A DNA stretch of 64,000 bases, taken from Alloascoidea africana (lineage: Eukaryota > Ascomycota > Alloascoideomycetes > Alloascoideales > Alloascoideaceae). Position 1 is the first letter of the stretch, and each line of letters starts with the position of its first letter. Location of the stretch: contig JAKTTT010000052.1 of the NCBI GenBank assembly GCA_030581615.1, positions 79,681 to 143,680 of the forward strand, in the 5' to 3' direction. The translations under genes were made by a program, and so were the position numbers. Below, one piece after another: positions 19,119 through 31,558 of this stretch. Below the pieces are notes generated by a model that did no database searches, was not told where the DNA came from, and saw only the letters and a list, made by a program, of their open reading frames with translations.

Positions 19119-20087
19119 TCACGATCGAAAACTCCGGCTTATGCTCTGTCCCAGTCCATGTGGGAAATGTCTCCCGCTTCGACCTCGACTCCGGCTTCGA
19201 CTCCAACTCGTCCGTGTTCGACTGCTCCAGCTCCCACTCCCCGTACCACTTCTCGTCCTGCTTCTGCTGTGCCTAGGCATATCACCAAAATGATGTGGTT
19301 GTGGACGGGGGCCAAGCCCGTTTGTATGAACGCTGAAAAAGCTTCGTTTTTCATCATCGGTGGTATGGCTCCGCGTATACGGGATTATGGGGATCCCTGG
19401 TTCAGGCCCATGTCCATGTCCGTGTCCGTGGTGTCCGAGGTGGTGTCGTGGTGAGCCCATATGGGCCGGCGGCTGGTACATTGGCAGCGGCAGATGCTCC
19501 AGGTGGCCTGTTCCTCTCGAGTTGGCCGTGTGGTAGCTTTTGGTGCCCGCGGACGCTGGTCTTGTCTCTGGTTCTGGTTTCGATTCGCTTGGAGCCACAG
19601 CCGCAGGTTTCTTATGGTATGCTCTCCATACACAGATCGCCCCGATCAAGCCTGTTAGAAGCCAAAGAACCGCAAGCACCACGTCGAATATCAACAGGGC
19701 CTGATCTCTCTGACACTTGTTGCCCGAAAAAGGATTCGCATTTCGTCTTTTACAATCAAGAGGAGACAGTACATCCCAATACCAAAAGTACGCAAGCAAC
19801 CAAGCGACAAAAAAACAAATATCAAGCCAAAATAACCATAGTAATCGACGTGCAGAGTTGAAGCAGTAAAGAAGTAGTGTAAGCATTGAAAAAATCGCCA
19901 ATACGAGACCAAATACAAGTCCGTAAAAAACTCGACTGTGATCAACAGTTCGTGCTAGTCGAACATTGTAGCAACATATTCCCAAGATCAATCCCGCAAA
20001 GAAAAATTGAACAAATCGAAGAAATAAAACGTAGAGGTTTATAGTCGTGTGGCTGTTGACGTTGAAAGTAAGCACAAGTCCAGCCAT
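19119..20087 (-). CDS. Four-TM MARVEL-like membrane protein
   Basis: 322 residues. Four hydrophobic segments lie at about residues 20-42, 52-75, 82-105 and 125-150, a MARVEL-type topology. The third loop contains CKRRNANPFSGNKCQRD. The C-terminal half is cytosolic and low complexity: Pro/Ala-rich, then a His/Gly run (HHGHGHGHG), then Arg/Ser repeats (SRSRTRSGTGSGS). Fungal MARVEL proteins often sit in plasma-membrane eisosome or MCC domains (Nce102/Fhn1 type), but this one is not close enough to name. It is convergent with ERD2 and tandem with the SUN gene upstream. Confidence 0.75.
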   Translation of the reverse strand: MAGLVLTFNVNSHTTINLYVLFLRFVQFFFAGLILGICCYNVRLARTVDHSRVFYGLVFGLVLAIFSMLTLLLYCFNSARRLLWLFWLDICFFVAWLLAYFWYWDVLSPLDCKRRNANPFSGNKCQRDQALLIFDVVLAVLWLLTGLIGAICVWRAYHKKPAAVAPSESKPEPETRPASAGTKSYHTANSRGTGHLEHLPLPMYQPPAHMGSPRHHLGHHGHGHGHGPEPGIPIIPYTRSHTTDDEKRSFFSVHTNGLGPRPQPHHFGDMPRHSRSRTRSGTGSGSWSSRTRTSWSRSRSRGRSGRHFPHGLGQSISRSFRS

Positions 20088-20577
20088 CTAAGAAATTTTG
20101 TTCCTGTTCCTATTCCTATTCCTAATCTTTTTTTTTTTGTTTGTGGAGGTGGGTAATTTCAAAGTTATCAACTTTTATCAGAAAGTTGTAGCAGAGCATT
20201 TCGTTATATAGATGTGATTTTGAAATGAAGGTGGTTGGCACAGATGAAGGATTCAAATATGTGAGTCCCGAAAATGGAACATTGCATCTGTTTTTATCGA
20301 TCATTACCACTAACTATGCACATGTTTCGTACCGCCGATAATTATGTCTGCGATGAGCCAGCCCTCTTGTACCTCTCATCATCACTATCTTTGGGGGGAA
20401 GGGGAATAATATAAACTGGCAAGTGCCCAATAATTACGATGAAAAACCCGATTTGATTTGGACCAGCCACTTTGCTTCCCATCCATACACACAGAACAAT
20501 CCAGGTATATCCCAAAACGACAAAAATTCAATTCAATTTCCACATAGAAACTACATTTAAAGGTACTAAATACTAAC
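20088..20577. other. Intergenic between MARVEL-like and SUN genes
   Basis: 490 bp covering the promoter of the MARVEL-like gene and the 3' flank of the SUN gene. The short open frames here are continuations of shadows. No gene seen. Confidence 0.45.
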
Positions 20578-21954
20578 CTAGTTGTAAAGAACAAACTTGG
20601 CCTTGCCCGAGGTGACACCCACGGTGCAACCATCAGTACCATCCCCGTTATATTTACCGTTCTCGTAAACGCACTGGCCACTGACAACAGAGTTATCATC
20701 ATAGGCCACAATCTTGACTTTGTAATCGAGAGAATCACGGTTGTTGGGGTTCGGGATCAAAGAGAGGTACGAAACATTGTCGGCCCATCCGGCCCCAAAG
20801 TTGAGAGGTGCCCAGTTGCCGTAATCCGTGGTCTCGTTACCCCATTGACATCCTTTTTGCCAATCGTAACCTGCGTAGTTGACATAGTATTGTGCGGATG
20901 TGGGCAACCCTCGCCATTTGTAATAGGTGTCCTGGTTGATAACCGTCAGAGGAAGTTTACCGCCCGCGGTAACAAAAGTTGGAATTACCATATTCTCCGT
21001 GCCTGGGTAGTCGGTTCGGCAGACTGCGACGGATTCATCCAGCTCCGAAACAACATAGGCTGAATCAACCCCCCATTCGCAGAGATGCTTGGTGTTGGTG
21101 TTGGACCGGTACAACTTGCCGTCCTGGCAATAGAGCCCACCAATAGACACACCGTTCTCAGGCTGCGATGATGGCCATTGGGTCTTGGACATACCCGGTT
21201 GGCAGGCGTAGGAACAGTATGCTCCTTCTTTGCAATTGCCGCCTGTGGATGTGTCCGGGTTTTCAACCCCAGACCAGCCTCCAAACCCAAGATGGTCCAG
21301 AGCAATAACGCCGTTGCCGAGAGGGAACTCATCGCACCCTAGAACCCCGTCTTCAAATTCGCCTGTTGGGTCTTGATACCATTCCAAATCTCCAAAAATT
21401 CCAGATGAGGAGGAACCGGAAGTGGAGGTGGCTTTTGGTGATGATGTTGTTGTTGTTGAGGAGGAAGATGATGGCGCCTCTTGAGAGCTTGTGCTTGATT
21501 CAGCCTCGCTTGAAAAAGTAGAGGATCCGGCTCCACTTGTAGCAGTTGTGGTCAATTCTTCAAATGATGATGATGATGTTGATGATGATGATGTATAAAC
21601 GTTTGATTCTGAAACAACAGTAGAAGTAGCTTCACTTTCCGATTCCAACTCTGTAACCGATTCCACTTCTGATTCTTGTGTTGTTGTTACAGAAGCAGAA
21701 TCGGAAACGCCTGCGAGATCTTTGAAAACAGCAACAGAAACGGGCTCTAGCGAGGCGGTTGAAGGAGGAGCAACAGTGTTGCCATTCTCATCCACTGTGA
21801 TTGTAACGTGGACGTATTCCACGGCAACTGCGCGCTTATCATGATGATGTTTATGATGTTGATGGTATAAATTGTTCGATCCAGATTCAAGAGCAGCAGG
21901 TGCGGCCAGCGCAAGAGAGGTCAGATGTAAAAGAATGATTGTGTGAAGCTTCAT
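20578..21954 (-). CDS. SUN-family secreted cell-wall protein (SUN4/SIM1/UTH1 type)
   Basis: 458 residues, starting at the Met of the signal peptide [21 protein letters not shown] His-rich, probably KR-processed segment follows ([18 protein letters not shown]), then a Ser/Thr-rich linker to about residue 190. The C-terminal SUN domain shows [32 protein letters not shown], the Cys motif [21 protein letters not shown] and [14 protein letters not shown] proteins are beta-glucosidase-like wall proteins needed for septation and wall remodelling. TATATATA lies just upstream (21998-22013). The upstream region is unusually long, about 2.6 kb. I cannot say which paralogue this is. Confidence 0.93.
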   Translation of the reverse strand: MKLHTIILLHLTSLALAAPAALESGSNNLYHQHHKHHHDKRAVAVEYVHVTITVDENGNTVAPPSTASLEPVSVAVFKDLAGVSDSASVTTTQESEVESVTELESESEATSTVVSESNVYTSSSSTSSSSFEELTTTATSGAGSSTFSSEAESSTSSQEAPSSSSSTTTTSSPKATSTSGSSSSGIFGDLEWYQDPTGEFEDGVLGCDEFPLGNGVIALDHLGFGGWSGVENPDTSTGGNCKEGAYCSYACQPGMSKTQWPSSQPENGVSIGGLYCQDGKLYRSNTNTKHLCEWGVDSAYVVSELDESVAVCRTDYPGTENMVIPTFVTAGGKLPLTVINQDTYYKWRGLPTSAQYYVNYAGYDWQKGCQWGNETTDYGNWAPLNFGAGWADNVSYLSLIPNPNNRDSLDYKVKIVAYDDNSVVSGQCVYENGKYNGDGTDGCTVGVTSGKAKFVLYN

Positions 21955-24594
21955 TTTGATCTTTTCCAAAATAACAAAAACAATCCCAAAATTCTAAAAA
22001 AATATATATATATGGTGTTCTTCCGCGATAGATCTAGAGTTATAAAATGTTAAAACTGGCACTCACAATCGGTTGATTATGTACCGGTTCGGAAAAAAAA
22101 TCAATACTCACATGTAGTAAAAGGCGTTATTGGAACACTAGATAAAGAAGTATAAAACTCTCAATGAAAAAGAAAGACGAGATTGGGTCCTGTTTTTTGA
22201 AAAAGGAGCGTAGAAGTGAATAAATGTGTCAAAGAGAAAGAGAAGGAAGAGGAAACAGGGATTGCAAAAAGCGAGTAAAGGGAAAATGTAAAGCAAAGGA
22301 CAGAAACCTCAGATTATATGAAAAACTGTTTGGAATTAGAATGCCCTAGACCCTCTCCATCTTCTTCGATGCAGATGTCGCAGCTCCAGCCGCAGCCTGG
22401 ACTAGCTAGTTGGTATCGAACCGCCCATGCAAAAAGCATCATTTTTTTTTCTTGACAAACACGCAACAGGACTAAAAATTTAAAGATACGCAAGAGGTTC
22501 CAGAGGACCTGCATGGCGCATTGGGGATTTTCCCAAAACGGCAGTAATTCGATGCAACTGACACAAACGGAAAGCGAAAAAGGTTTGTTCCCTCCTCAGC
22601 GAATTTGTGGTACAAAAAACTCTCCAGGATCCAGGAATGAGGCAACGTTGGATACGATTTTTTTTTGTGCCTCGAAACTATAACCGACCAGGTTTCCATT
22701 CATTCATTCGTTCGTTGTCGCCACATTATCCTTTATCCTTATTTTTTTGTTGGCAATTTTTCAAAGAAGCTTGTAACTGTACACCTGGAGAAAATGGTCA
22801 TTGAAACACAGCCAAGCCAAGCCGCTTGTTAAAAAAACTGAAACCCCAACATCCCTTCCGAGTGCGTTTCAGGAATAAACAAGGCCTCCTTTCTTCCACG
22901 TCACGGATCAGATGCTAGTCATTATCATCTTCGTCATCTCCTATTGTCCTGAACTTTATTCACCACAAAGCTAGAGAAATCTAGGAGATGATAAGCGCTG
23001 GATGACCAGCCGTGAGACGCCAAAGAAACTGCTGGGTTTGTATGCACGACACTCCACCAAGACCTAATCCAATGTCCTGAGCGGTTTCGGAATGCGCGTA
23101 GCTCTCGCTCTCGATCTCGCCCCCCTGGGAAAAAAGTCTATTTCATGCTTATTTTGCCAAGTCTGAAAAGGAGAAGGGGGAACAAAAGGAGAAAGAGGTT
23201 TCGATCATCCGAGTCAGTCAGGATTGAGTTTAATTTTTGACTTTGCCCTGAACCGTTATTGGCCTTATTTCTTCATGATGGTGATGTCATGTAATGTACG
23301 CCTTGTCAACCAGCTCTTTTTCCTGTGTAGATAAGGCCCTCAAAAGAAGTGCACACAATAGACCGCTCGCTCGAGACCCCTGGTGATGCGTTTGATTTTC
23401 TAATCCTGCATACGCCAAACTCTAATCCATCTCTTTTTACCAGTATTTGAATTTCAAGCGTATAAGTGGTTACTCGGGGTACCTTTCTTCCATTTTTTTG
23501 GCTCCTCGGAGACGATTCCATACTTCTCTCTTGTACCTACTGGATGAGATGCAGGCACCGAATTAAGTTCAATTTCCGAATCAGTTCAAATTGGATTTGT
23601 CAAAGAAAACAGAAACATCCTTAGAGTTCCTATTTGAGGTTTCAGGTACAAGTGCTTAAAACTATAGTATGACGCACAAAATAAAAATTTTCTATACTCC
23701 TATTCTTTTTTAATTCTTCTAGATTCTGATCACATCTTCGACATTTGGCAGGAGTTGTAATAAGGAATAAATGTTTGAGTTATTTTGCAGGTAAAAAAGA
23801 GTTCTTTCAAAAAGATGATAAGAGATGTGGCATCCAGGATTGAACACCGCTGGATCACAACTGAAATTGAAACATGTCAAAGGAACAGGAAGCAACATAC
23901 CCCAAACAGTTCAGATTGGTCCCAAATAGAATAAACCTGAAGTATACGTTGCATGGTCAACAAAACAGTCTGTGGAGGCAAGCCTCATCGATAGAGACCC
24001 TAAAAGGTTCTTGTTTGTGTTTCTCTTGTCTTCTCCCATGTCTGCCTTTCTGGCATGTTTGCAATGTATCCAGAAACCGTCCGAAACGTATGTGTATAAG
24101 TCAGTAGGAGTGTGTTTCGGAATCTTTGTTTTAAGAACTCAATCTAGCTCTAAAGCAATATTTCAAATGCTAAGAGTTTTACACATAACAAGAGCATGGC
24201 CATTTGACTTGATCTTCTTATTACTGGACTACTTCAAACCAGGATCTTCAAGTCCACACACACAAATTGAAAGATTGTGAGAATCTCCAGGTTGCTCGGT
24301 ACACGCTACTATAAATCTAAGCTTCAAATCTCAAACAGGAATCATGCCATGTCGGAAGAATAGCAGCATCTAACCTATTGAGTCCTAACGTTACACTTTC
24401 CATTCATCTATACCGTATTAGTACTAGTATCGGAAGACGAAAAGTCGACATCACAAAACACCCGACGGGCTGTTAGCGTTTCCGAAATCACTAAAAAGTT
24501 TTGCTAATCTGCCCATTACCATCGTTCAAGTTTTGATGTACTTGTTTAGTCGGTTGACACAATATGCATTACACCACACCTGGAGCTATTCGTT
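21955..24594. other. 2.6 kb intergenic region, probable extended promoter of the SUN gene
   Basis: No open frame longer than about 100 codons, and none with recognisable content. The VPS25 stop codon lies at the right edge, so the whole stretch is 5' of the SUN gene. It includes a TATA run at 21998-22013. No tRNA, snRNA or transposon was recognised. Confidence 0.45.
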
Positions 24595-25304
24595 TCATAC
24601 AATCTTCACTCCAGCAAACTGGCCCTCATCATCCTTCATTATTTGCGCTTTGCCCCTTTTAGCCAAGACTTCCAAAGCACGTAGTAGAACTTTCGGATGT
24701 ATACCGTGAAACTCTTTGGACTGTGCCAGATCACCATTTCTCAACTCGTATAATGTTAATATTGATCCACTTTGACCTGTAGATTCAACCTACAAAAAAA
24801 AGTATTAGCACTCTCCAATATCCCAATCTCAAACTAGCCACCACTTACCCAATCAAAAATTATTGTGGCCCACTCTTCAGGCTTTCTCCAAAATAAAATC
24901 AAATTGCTCTTTGGACCTTTCTTCCTCTTGCTCGAGTCGTTTCCTGCTTGCGATTCCCACTGTGCATGTCCCAACTTGACCAACTCTTCCAACAGCTCAT
25001 GCGCAAACTCTGCATTCACCTTCCTATCAATCTCTTTGTTCTCAAATATGCTTGTCTGAGCCACATCCTCCTGGTCCTGGGCAGCTGTCTCTTGTGGCAG
25101 CTCTGGCGGCTCGTCGCCAATCTTCCCGAACGAGACAGGGTAACCCTCGGCGTTCAGAATCCAGATTCGGTGATAACGGGCGTATGCGAGGATTATCGAT
25201 ATCCAGTTTGATACTTGCGCATGTCGGGTCTGTTCGTTCGGCTGCCTTGTGAAAAAGGGTGGGAACTGGTATATCTTTGGAAATGGGAACGGCTTCTCAT
25301 ACAT
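24595..25304 (-). CDS. VPS25: VPS25, ESCRT-II subunit
   Basis: Two exons, 24849-25304 and 24595-24789, encode 216 residues. The 59-nt intron has GTAAGT, a GCTAATA branch and a T-rich TTGTAG acceptor; joining is in phase 0 (W|VESTGQSGSILTLYEL). The N-terminus FPFPKIYQFPPFFTRQPN is the family hallmark (PPxY-like contact to Vps22/Vps36), followed by two winged-helix domains ending in QIMKDDEGQFAGVKIV. An acidic linker (DEPPELPQETAAQDQEDVAQ) is inserted after the first strand region. ESCRT-II acts in sorting ubiquitinated cargo into multivesicular endosomes. Exon 2 is too short to appear as an obvious frame. Confidence 0.93.
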
Positions 25305-25391
25305 GTCGGGCCAGGGCAGCTGCTGAAGAGAAAAGAGAAACGAAAGGTGGGTAGGACAAAGAGAGGTGTTGGGATGTCTACATCTATCTCT

Positions 25392-26405
25392 TTAACTTGG
25401 AAAATCTATATCTTTCTGCTCATACACAAGCGAGATAACTTTGCCTGTGGTGAGACAGCTTTTCACGTTCTCAATTACAAATGCCTCCATTTGGTAGAGC
25501 GCGTAGGAGGTGAGAACTCCTACATGTGGTGTCATTACGACCCTATTGTTGTGGATCAGACCAGGGTGGATTTCTGGCTCTTTTTCAAACACATCGAGAC
25601 CAGCTGAAAAGACTTTGCCCGAGTCGAGAGCGTCTACCAAGGCCTGTTCGTCGATTATTGCGCCTCTTGCTGTGTTCACAATGACGACCCCGTCCTTCAT
25701 TTTTGCAATTGAGGATTTGTTGATGAGATGCCGGGTATCTGCATTCAGAGGAAGACTCAGAGATATAACATCAGCGGTGGAAATGAGTTCCTCGAAACTT
25801 GTATACTCTGCTCCTTTCTCAAGCTCCGGAGAAAGCTTTGACCGGTTATGGTAGATAATCTTTTTGAATCCGAACGGCAGAGCTCGGTCTCTAATCGCTC
25901 TTCCAATACCACCCATCCCCACAATTCCAAGCACTTTTGTCGCTGGATCCTGTCCCATACCAACACCTTTAGTCCATAATCCCTTCCTTAGTTGTTTTTC
26001 TGCCTGTCCAAAGTTACGGAGGGACCCCAGTAAAAGATAGATATGGGTATCCGCAGTAGCTGCGTAAACGGGCTCAGTAACGTTTGAAATTTGGATTCCC
26101 TGTTGCGAAAAGGCCTCAACATCAATCTGATCATAGCCCGCGCCCCTGTGTGAAACAGACTTTAGGCTCTTGGGCATGTTCCTCGCAATCTCTTTATCGA
26201 AACGACCGATTACTTCGGTCGATTCGTAGGTCCGATATATCGCAACAACTTCCCCATATTTGCCATGCAAGTCCGATATGAATTCGGCTCGGTTCCGAGA
26301 CTCCATCTGTTGAACATCGGCTATTTCACGAAGCTCTTCCAGTTCATCTACTGCCCGGTCCACTTTGCCCACAATTAGCACAAGAGGCTTCTTATTGATT
26401 GTCAT
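25392..26405 (-). CDS. GOR1: D-isomer 2-hydroxyacid dehydrogenase, GOR1-like glyoxylate reductase
   Basis: 337 residues. The NAD(P)-binding motif is VLGIVGMGGIGRAIRDRA, with VIVNTARGAIIDEQALVDAL and SAGLDVFEKEP typical of the family. Catalytic Arg is in VNTARG, Glu in EKEP and His in TPHVG. VSHRGAGYDQIDV fits the hydroxyacid-binding domain. The family reduces glyoxylate or hydroxypyruvate; GOR1 is the nearest S. cerevisiae relative I can name, but substrate preference cannot be read from sequence. It ends 87 bp before the VPS25 start. Confidence 0.85.
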   Translation of the reverse strand: MTINKKPLVLIVGKVDRAVDELEELREIADVQQMESRNRAEFISDLHGKYGEVVAIYRTYESTEVIGRFDKEIARNMPKSLKSVSHRGAGYDQIDVEAFSQQGIQISNVTEPVYAATADTHIYLLLGSLRNFGQAEKQLRKGLWTKGVGMGQDPATKVLGIVGMGGIGRAIRDRALPFGFKKIIYHNRSKLSPELEKGAEYTSFEELISTADVISLSLPLNADTRHLINKSSIAKMKDGVVIVNTARGAIIDEQALVDALDSGKVFSAGLDVFEKEPEIHPGLIHNNRVVMTPHVGVLTSYALYQMEAFVIENVKSCLTTGKVISLVYEQKDIDFPS

Positions 26406-26766
26406 TGTTGATGGGTTTGTTCAGGGCGAAAGGAGTGGTGGGAAAGAAGGTGTCGAGTTAGCGTATATTCTTCGGCCGACTCTACCGAGAAATTCAAGAT
26501 AGAGAGATAGCGCAATCACTACGACATGCAGATCTGTCCATGACGGTTATGATCATACTTACTTTTTAAAAGAAACCGGAACTGGCTCTTTGCATTATAT
26601 ATCAAACAAAACAAAAATATAGGTAGTTTTTTATTTCGTTTTACAATTTTCCTGAGATATAAAGTAATGATATATGAACCACACCTCTTTCGAATCCTCA
26701 TACATTCCCAAATACTTGTCAACAAAAACAAAAATTAAACAATACTAGTATCTCGCTCGTCCCTTT
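26406..26766. other. Intergenic between GOR1-like and PEP4
   Basis: 361 bp covering the GOR1 promoter and the PEP4 3' flank. Nothing else seen. Confidence 0.45.
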
Positions 26767-28598
<1,832 letters not shown>

Positions 28599-29240
28599 AT
28601 GAAAACCTATGCATTCAATACAGCCAAGATGGAAACGCTGGATTCGTTAAGTTACATCGATGGCGACATATCAGATGAACAGAGATCTGTTGTAGAAAAA
28701 CTCATAGAATCAGAGCTAAAGACAACAAAAACTGCAAAACTTCACAAGCGAGTCACAGAGCTGTTTCCATCCGACCAACACAATACGCACTCACTTTTTG
28801 AACAAGAGATAGAAAAAATAGCAAGCATTGCAGAATCAAACGGATCATTTAAAGAAAATGAATACAGTATGGGAGGGGTAAATCTATCAAAGTATTCAGA
28901 CCTATATGACGAAAGTAAAGGAGGAGAGTTTGACTTCAGAAAAGCCTATACTGCTCTTTCGCTCACACTTTTAAGAGAACGATCCAACGCATTACTAGCA
29001 GAGCATGGCAAAAACCACTGGCTAAGGACACTTGAGTGCACGTCAAATAGTGTGGAAATTGTAGAAAGAGAAGTGAACGAAAAGAGAAAAGCTGTGGAAG
29101 ATATAAATAGTGAAAGAAAGCGACGGCAACTCGAGGCAAAGCCCAAGCTAGACTACTTGACACAAACATGGAAAGAAGAAATCAAGGGATCTATTAATGT
29201 GGGAATAGCTATAGCAGAACTGCAGGCTCAGACGAGATGA
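28599..29240 (+). CDS. SNT309: SNT309 / SPF27 (BCAS2 family) splicing factor
   Basis: 213 residues. The N-terminus METLDSLSYIDGDISDEQR matches the (V)DSLPYID start of the BCAS2/Cwf7 family. HWLRTLECTSNSVEIVEREVNEKRKAVEDIN and the coiled-coil C-terminus fit it as well. It is a Prp19-complex (NTC) subunit needed for spliceosome activation. Two in-frame ATGs are possible (28599 and 28629); human BCAS2 also has residues before this motif, so the first is given. It fits the intron-rich genome, but the protein is required in intron-poor yeasts too. Confidence 0.82.
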   Translation: MKTYAFNTAKMETLDSLSYIDGDISDEQRSVVEKLIESELKTTKTAKLHKRVTELFPSDQHNTHSLFEQEIEKIASIAESNGSFKENEYSMGGVNLSKYSDLYDESKGGEFDFRKAYTALSLTLLRERSNALLAEHGKNHWLRTLECTSNSVEIVEREVNEKRKAVEDINSERKRRQLEAKPKLDYLTQTWKEEIKGSINVGIAIAELQAQTR

Positions 29241-29495
29241 TATAAACGATTAGTACTCTTTTTTTACTACAATCTTTTGGATTGGTATTCTAGACAAAAT
29301 TAAGCACTGCATTGCTCCTAGACATAAATAAGTTACAATGTTTAAACAATCTCTTATTTTATCATCGCGTATTGTATTATATTGTACAGTACTGCATTGT
29401 AATCTTTACATCGGAAAAATGTATTTTGAGCTTGGGGTTGGTGAAAGATTTTTTAATCTCGTTGCGAATATACCATACATCAAAGATAATTAAGA

Positions 29496-30243
29496 CTATT
29501 TGTTCAAGACATCAGCATCGTACTTCTGCTTAAACCAGTTGATTGAGTCTTCCTTTGTGACTTTGTGGGCACCGCCAATCTTGGCCCGGGTTCTCTTTCT
29601 GCGGGCAATACGGGCACCTGGACGTCCCATAACAACGTAAAAGTCCATACCGTAGATACCAATCGAAGGGTCGTACTTGATTCCCAAGTCGATGTGTTCT
29701 GAGATGCCAAATCCAAAGTTTCCGGTCTCTGAAAAGTTCTTGTTGCGGAGCTGGTATTCCTTGACCTTCAATCCTCTCTCCAAAATCTCCTCGGCCTTTG
29801 GTCCACGGACAGTAACATGAACAGCAATCTTTTCGTTTCTCCTGATGCCAAAGGTTCTGACGGTGTATCGGGCCTTTGAGTAAACAGGGGTTTGACCAGA
29901 CAGTTGTTCCAGCACCTTAGCGGCACGGGTCAATCTGTCACCGGATTCACCAACACAAATGTTCAAAGTCAGCTTCTCAATGCGAAGCTCACGCATGGGG
30001 TTTGAACTGGTGCCACTCTAATAAAAGCAAAAGATTTAGTTGTTAGTTGTTGTGATGAAAATCGCTGGCGGTGTCGCAGTTGAAAGCGGATATCAAAGCT
30101 TCGCCTTCACAGGCACCCAGTTGCTTGATATTTGCATGTCTCTCTCATCCAAAACAAATACAAAATAGACTAGAGAACTCTGCCATTGATATCTCTAATG
30201 CGCTGCCAACATGCCAGCCTTAGTTTTGTTATTCACATACCAT
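29496..30243 (-). CDS. RPL11: RPL11, ribosomal protein uL5
   Basis: Exon 1 is just the ATG (30241-30243); exon 2 is 29496-30017. Together they give 174 residues, the exact family length: M + [19 protein letters not shown]. The 223-nt intron 30018-30240 has GTATGT, AACTAAC (30042-30048) and TTATTAG. The body contains [54 protein letters not shown] and [11 protein letters not shown]. The in-frame Met at position 9 would start a 166-residue form lacking the conserved NPM upstream residues, so the spliced start is preferred. The protein binds 5S rRNA in the 60S central protuberance. Confidence 0.93.
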
Positions 30244-30603
30244 TTCGATGTTTTGATGCTTGTTGATGTACTGGCTCGAAACTGACAAAAGCTGTTGTTA
30301 GTCTGGGAGCAGGCACCAAAAGTGCGCGTGCTGAAAGATACGCTTGAGATGCTTGTGTTTCCTGTTGCGGCAAGTCGTGCTTTCTCTGCCCTAGCCTTAT
30401 CACGTGCACTCAACCCTAATACAAGGATAACAAAGGAGGCTCGATATGGCGTCAGGAGCAAGCCCGTTTCGGAAGAGGAGGGAGCAATTAGAGAATGCCA
30501 GCTTAAAATGTCTGATATCTACTCCGAATTGCGTTTTCCCTCTGATCTCCCGGAGTTATAAATTCGGACAAAATCTCGGTGTAATAAATTCTACAATATC
30601 ATC
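30244..30603. promoter_or_regulatory. Divergent promoter RPL11 / aldo-keto reductase
   Basis: 360 bp. TTATAAATT at 30555-30563 lies about 40 bp before the reductase ATG and is a plausible TATA element. The short open frames here show no family content. Confidence 0.45.
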
Positions 30604-31485
30604 ATGTCTACTTCTACTTTTACTCTAAACTCAGGCGCTAAGATCCCTGCGGTCGGTTACGGGATTGGAACTGCTTGGTACAAGTCTGAACCCGGCGAGA
30701 TCTCGAGGGAATTGGTTGACAGCCTTAAGGACGCAATTGAACAAGGCTACACTCATTTTGATGCTGCTGAGGTATATAACACTACACGAGAGTTTGGAAT
30801 TGCTCTAGCAGAATCCAAAGTCGATAGATCAAAGCTCTGGATCACCGATAAGGTGATCAAGCGAATAGCAGATCCCGAAGCTCAACTGGATAAAAGCTTG
30901 AAGGAGTTGGGCACAGACTATGTGGACTTGTATTTGATTCACTCTCCATTCGTGACCGAGGAGAAGAGCGGAATCTCTTTGGAGAATGCCTGGAAAGCGC
31001 TTGAGAAGTTGCACAAGGAGGGAAAGGCCAAGAACATTGGCGTTTCCAACTTTGCAATTGCAGATTTGGAGCGAATTCTCAAAATTGCCAAAGTCAAGCC
31101 TGCTGTTAACCAGATTGAATTCAGCGCCTATTTGCAGAACCAAACTCCAGGAATTGTAAAGTTTGCTCAAGACAATGGAATTTTGGTTGAGGCTTATAGT
31201 CCTCTTGGGCCCATTACTAAGGGATCACCAGGCCCATTGGATCCAGTTTTGGAGGAATTGGCGGCTAAATACAACAAGCTCAACACGCAAGTGTTATTGA
31301 GATGGGTCTATCAGGAAGGAATCTTGCCATTGACCACCAGTAGCAAGGTAGAGAGAATCAAGCAAACGTTGGATATCTTTGACTTTGAGCTGGATGAAGC
31401 CGACGTTCAGAAGATTTCTGAAGCCGGGAAAAAGAAGATCTTGAGACAATACTGGAGGGATGAATATGCTCATTTTGACGAGTAA
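30604..31485 (+). CDS. Aldo-keto reductase, YDL124W-like
   Basis: 293 residues. The catalytic tetrad is visible: Asp and Tyr in FDAAEVYNT, Lys in WITDKV, His in YLIHSPF. The NADPH-binding region includes IGVSNFAIADL, VNQIEFSAYLQNQTPGI and VEAYSPLGP, and the end is LPLTTSSKVERIKQTL. The closest named relative I recall is S. cerevisiae YDL124W, an NADPH-dependent alpha-keto amide / alpha-keto ester reductase, which shares the QNQTPGI and SPFV(T/S) segments. Cytosolic; the physiological substrate is unknown. Confidence 0.88.
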   Translation: MSTSTFTLNSGAKIPAVGYGIGTAWYKSEPGEISRELVDSLKDAIEQGYTHFDAAEVYNTTREFGIALAESKVDRSKLWITDKVIKRIADPEAQLDKSLKELGTDYVDLYLIHSPFVTEEKSGISLENAWKALEKLHKEGKAKNIGVSNFAIADLERILKIAKVKPAVNQIEFSAYLQNQTPGIVKFAQDNGILVEAYSPLGPITKGSPGPLDPVLEELAAKYNKLNTQVLLRWVYQEGILPLTTSSKVERIKQTLDIFDFELDEADVQKISEAGKKKILRQYWRDEYAHFDE

Positions 31486-31558
31486 TTATGTGCTTGATCA
31501 TGAGTTTATCTATGTTTTCATTTGTTCTTGGCTATATATGGTGACGTAGCTGATGACC

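Noticed and set aside
22380-22440. tRNA-like stretch (AGTTGGTA followed by TCGAACC)
   Set aside because: A-box-like and B-box-like words are adjacent and in the wrong spacing; no cloverleaf can be drawn and no downstream pairing exists.
26552-26575. ATACTTAC resembling the U1 snRNA 5' end
   Set aside because: The following bases do not match U1 and no Sm site or stem structure was found. Probably chance.
30295-30628. Small plus-strand frames between RPL11 and the aldo-keto reductase
   Set aside because: They overlap each other in two frames, lack family content, and lie in the divergent promoter.
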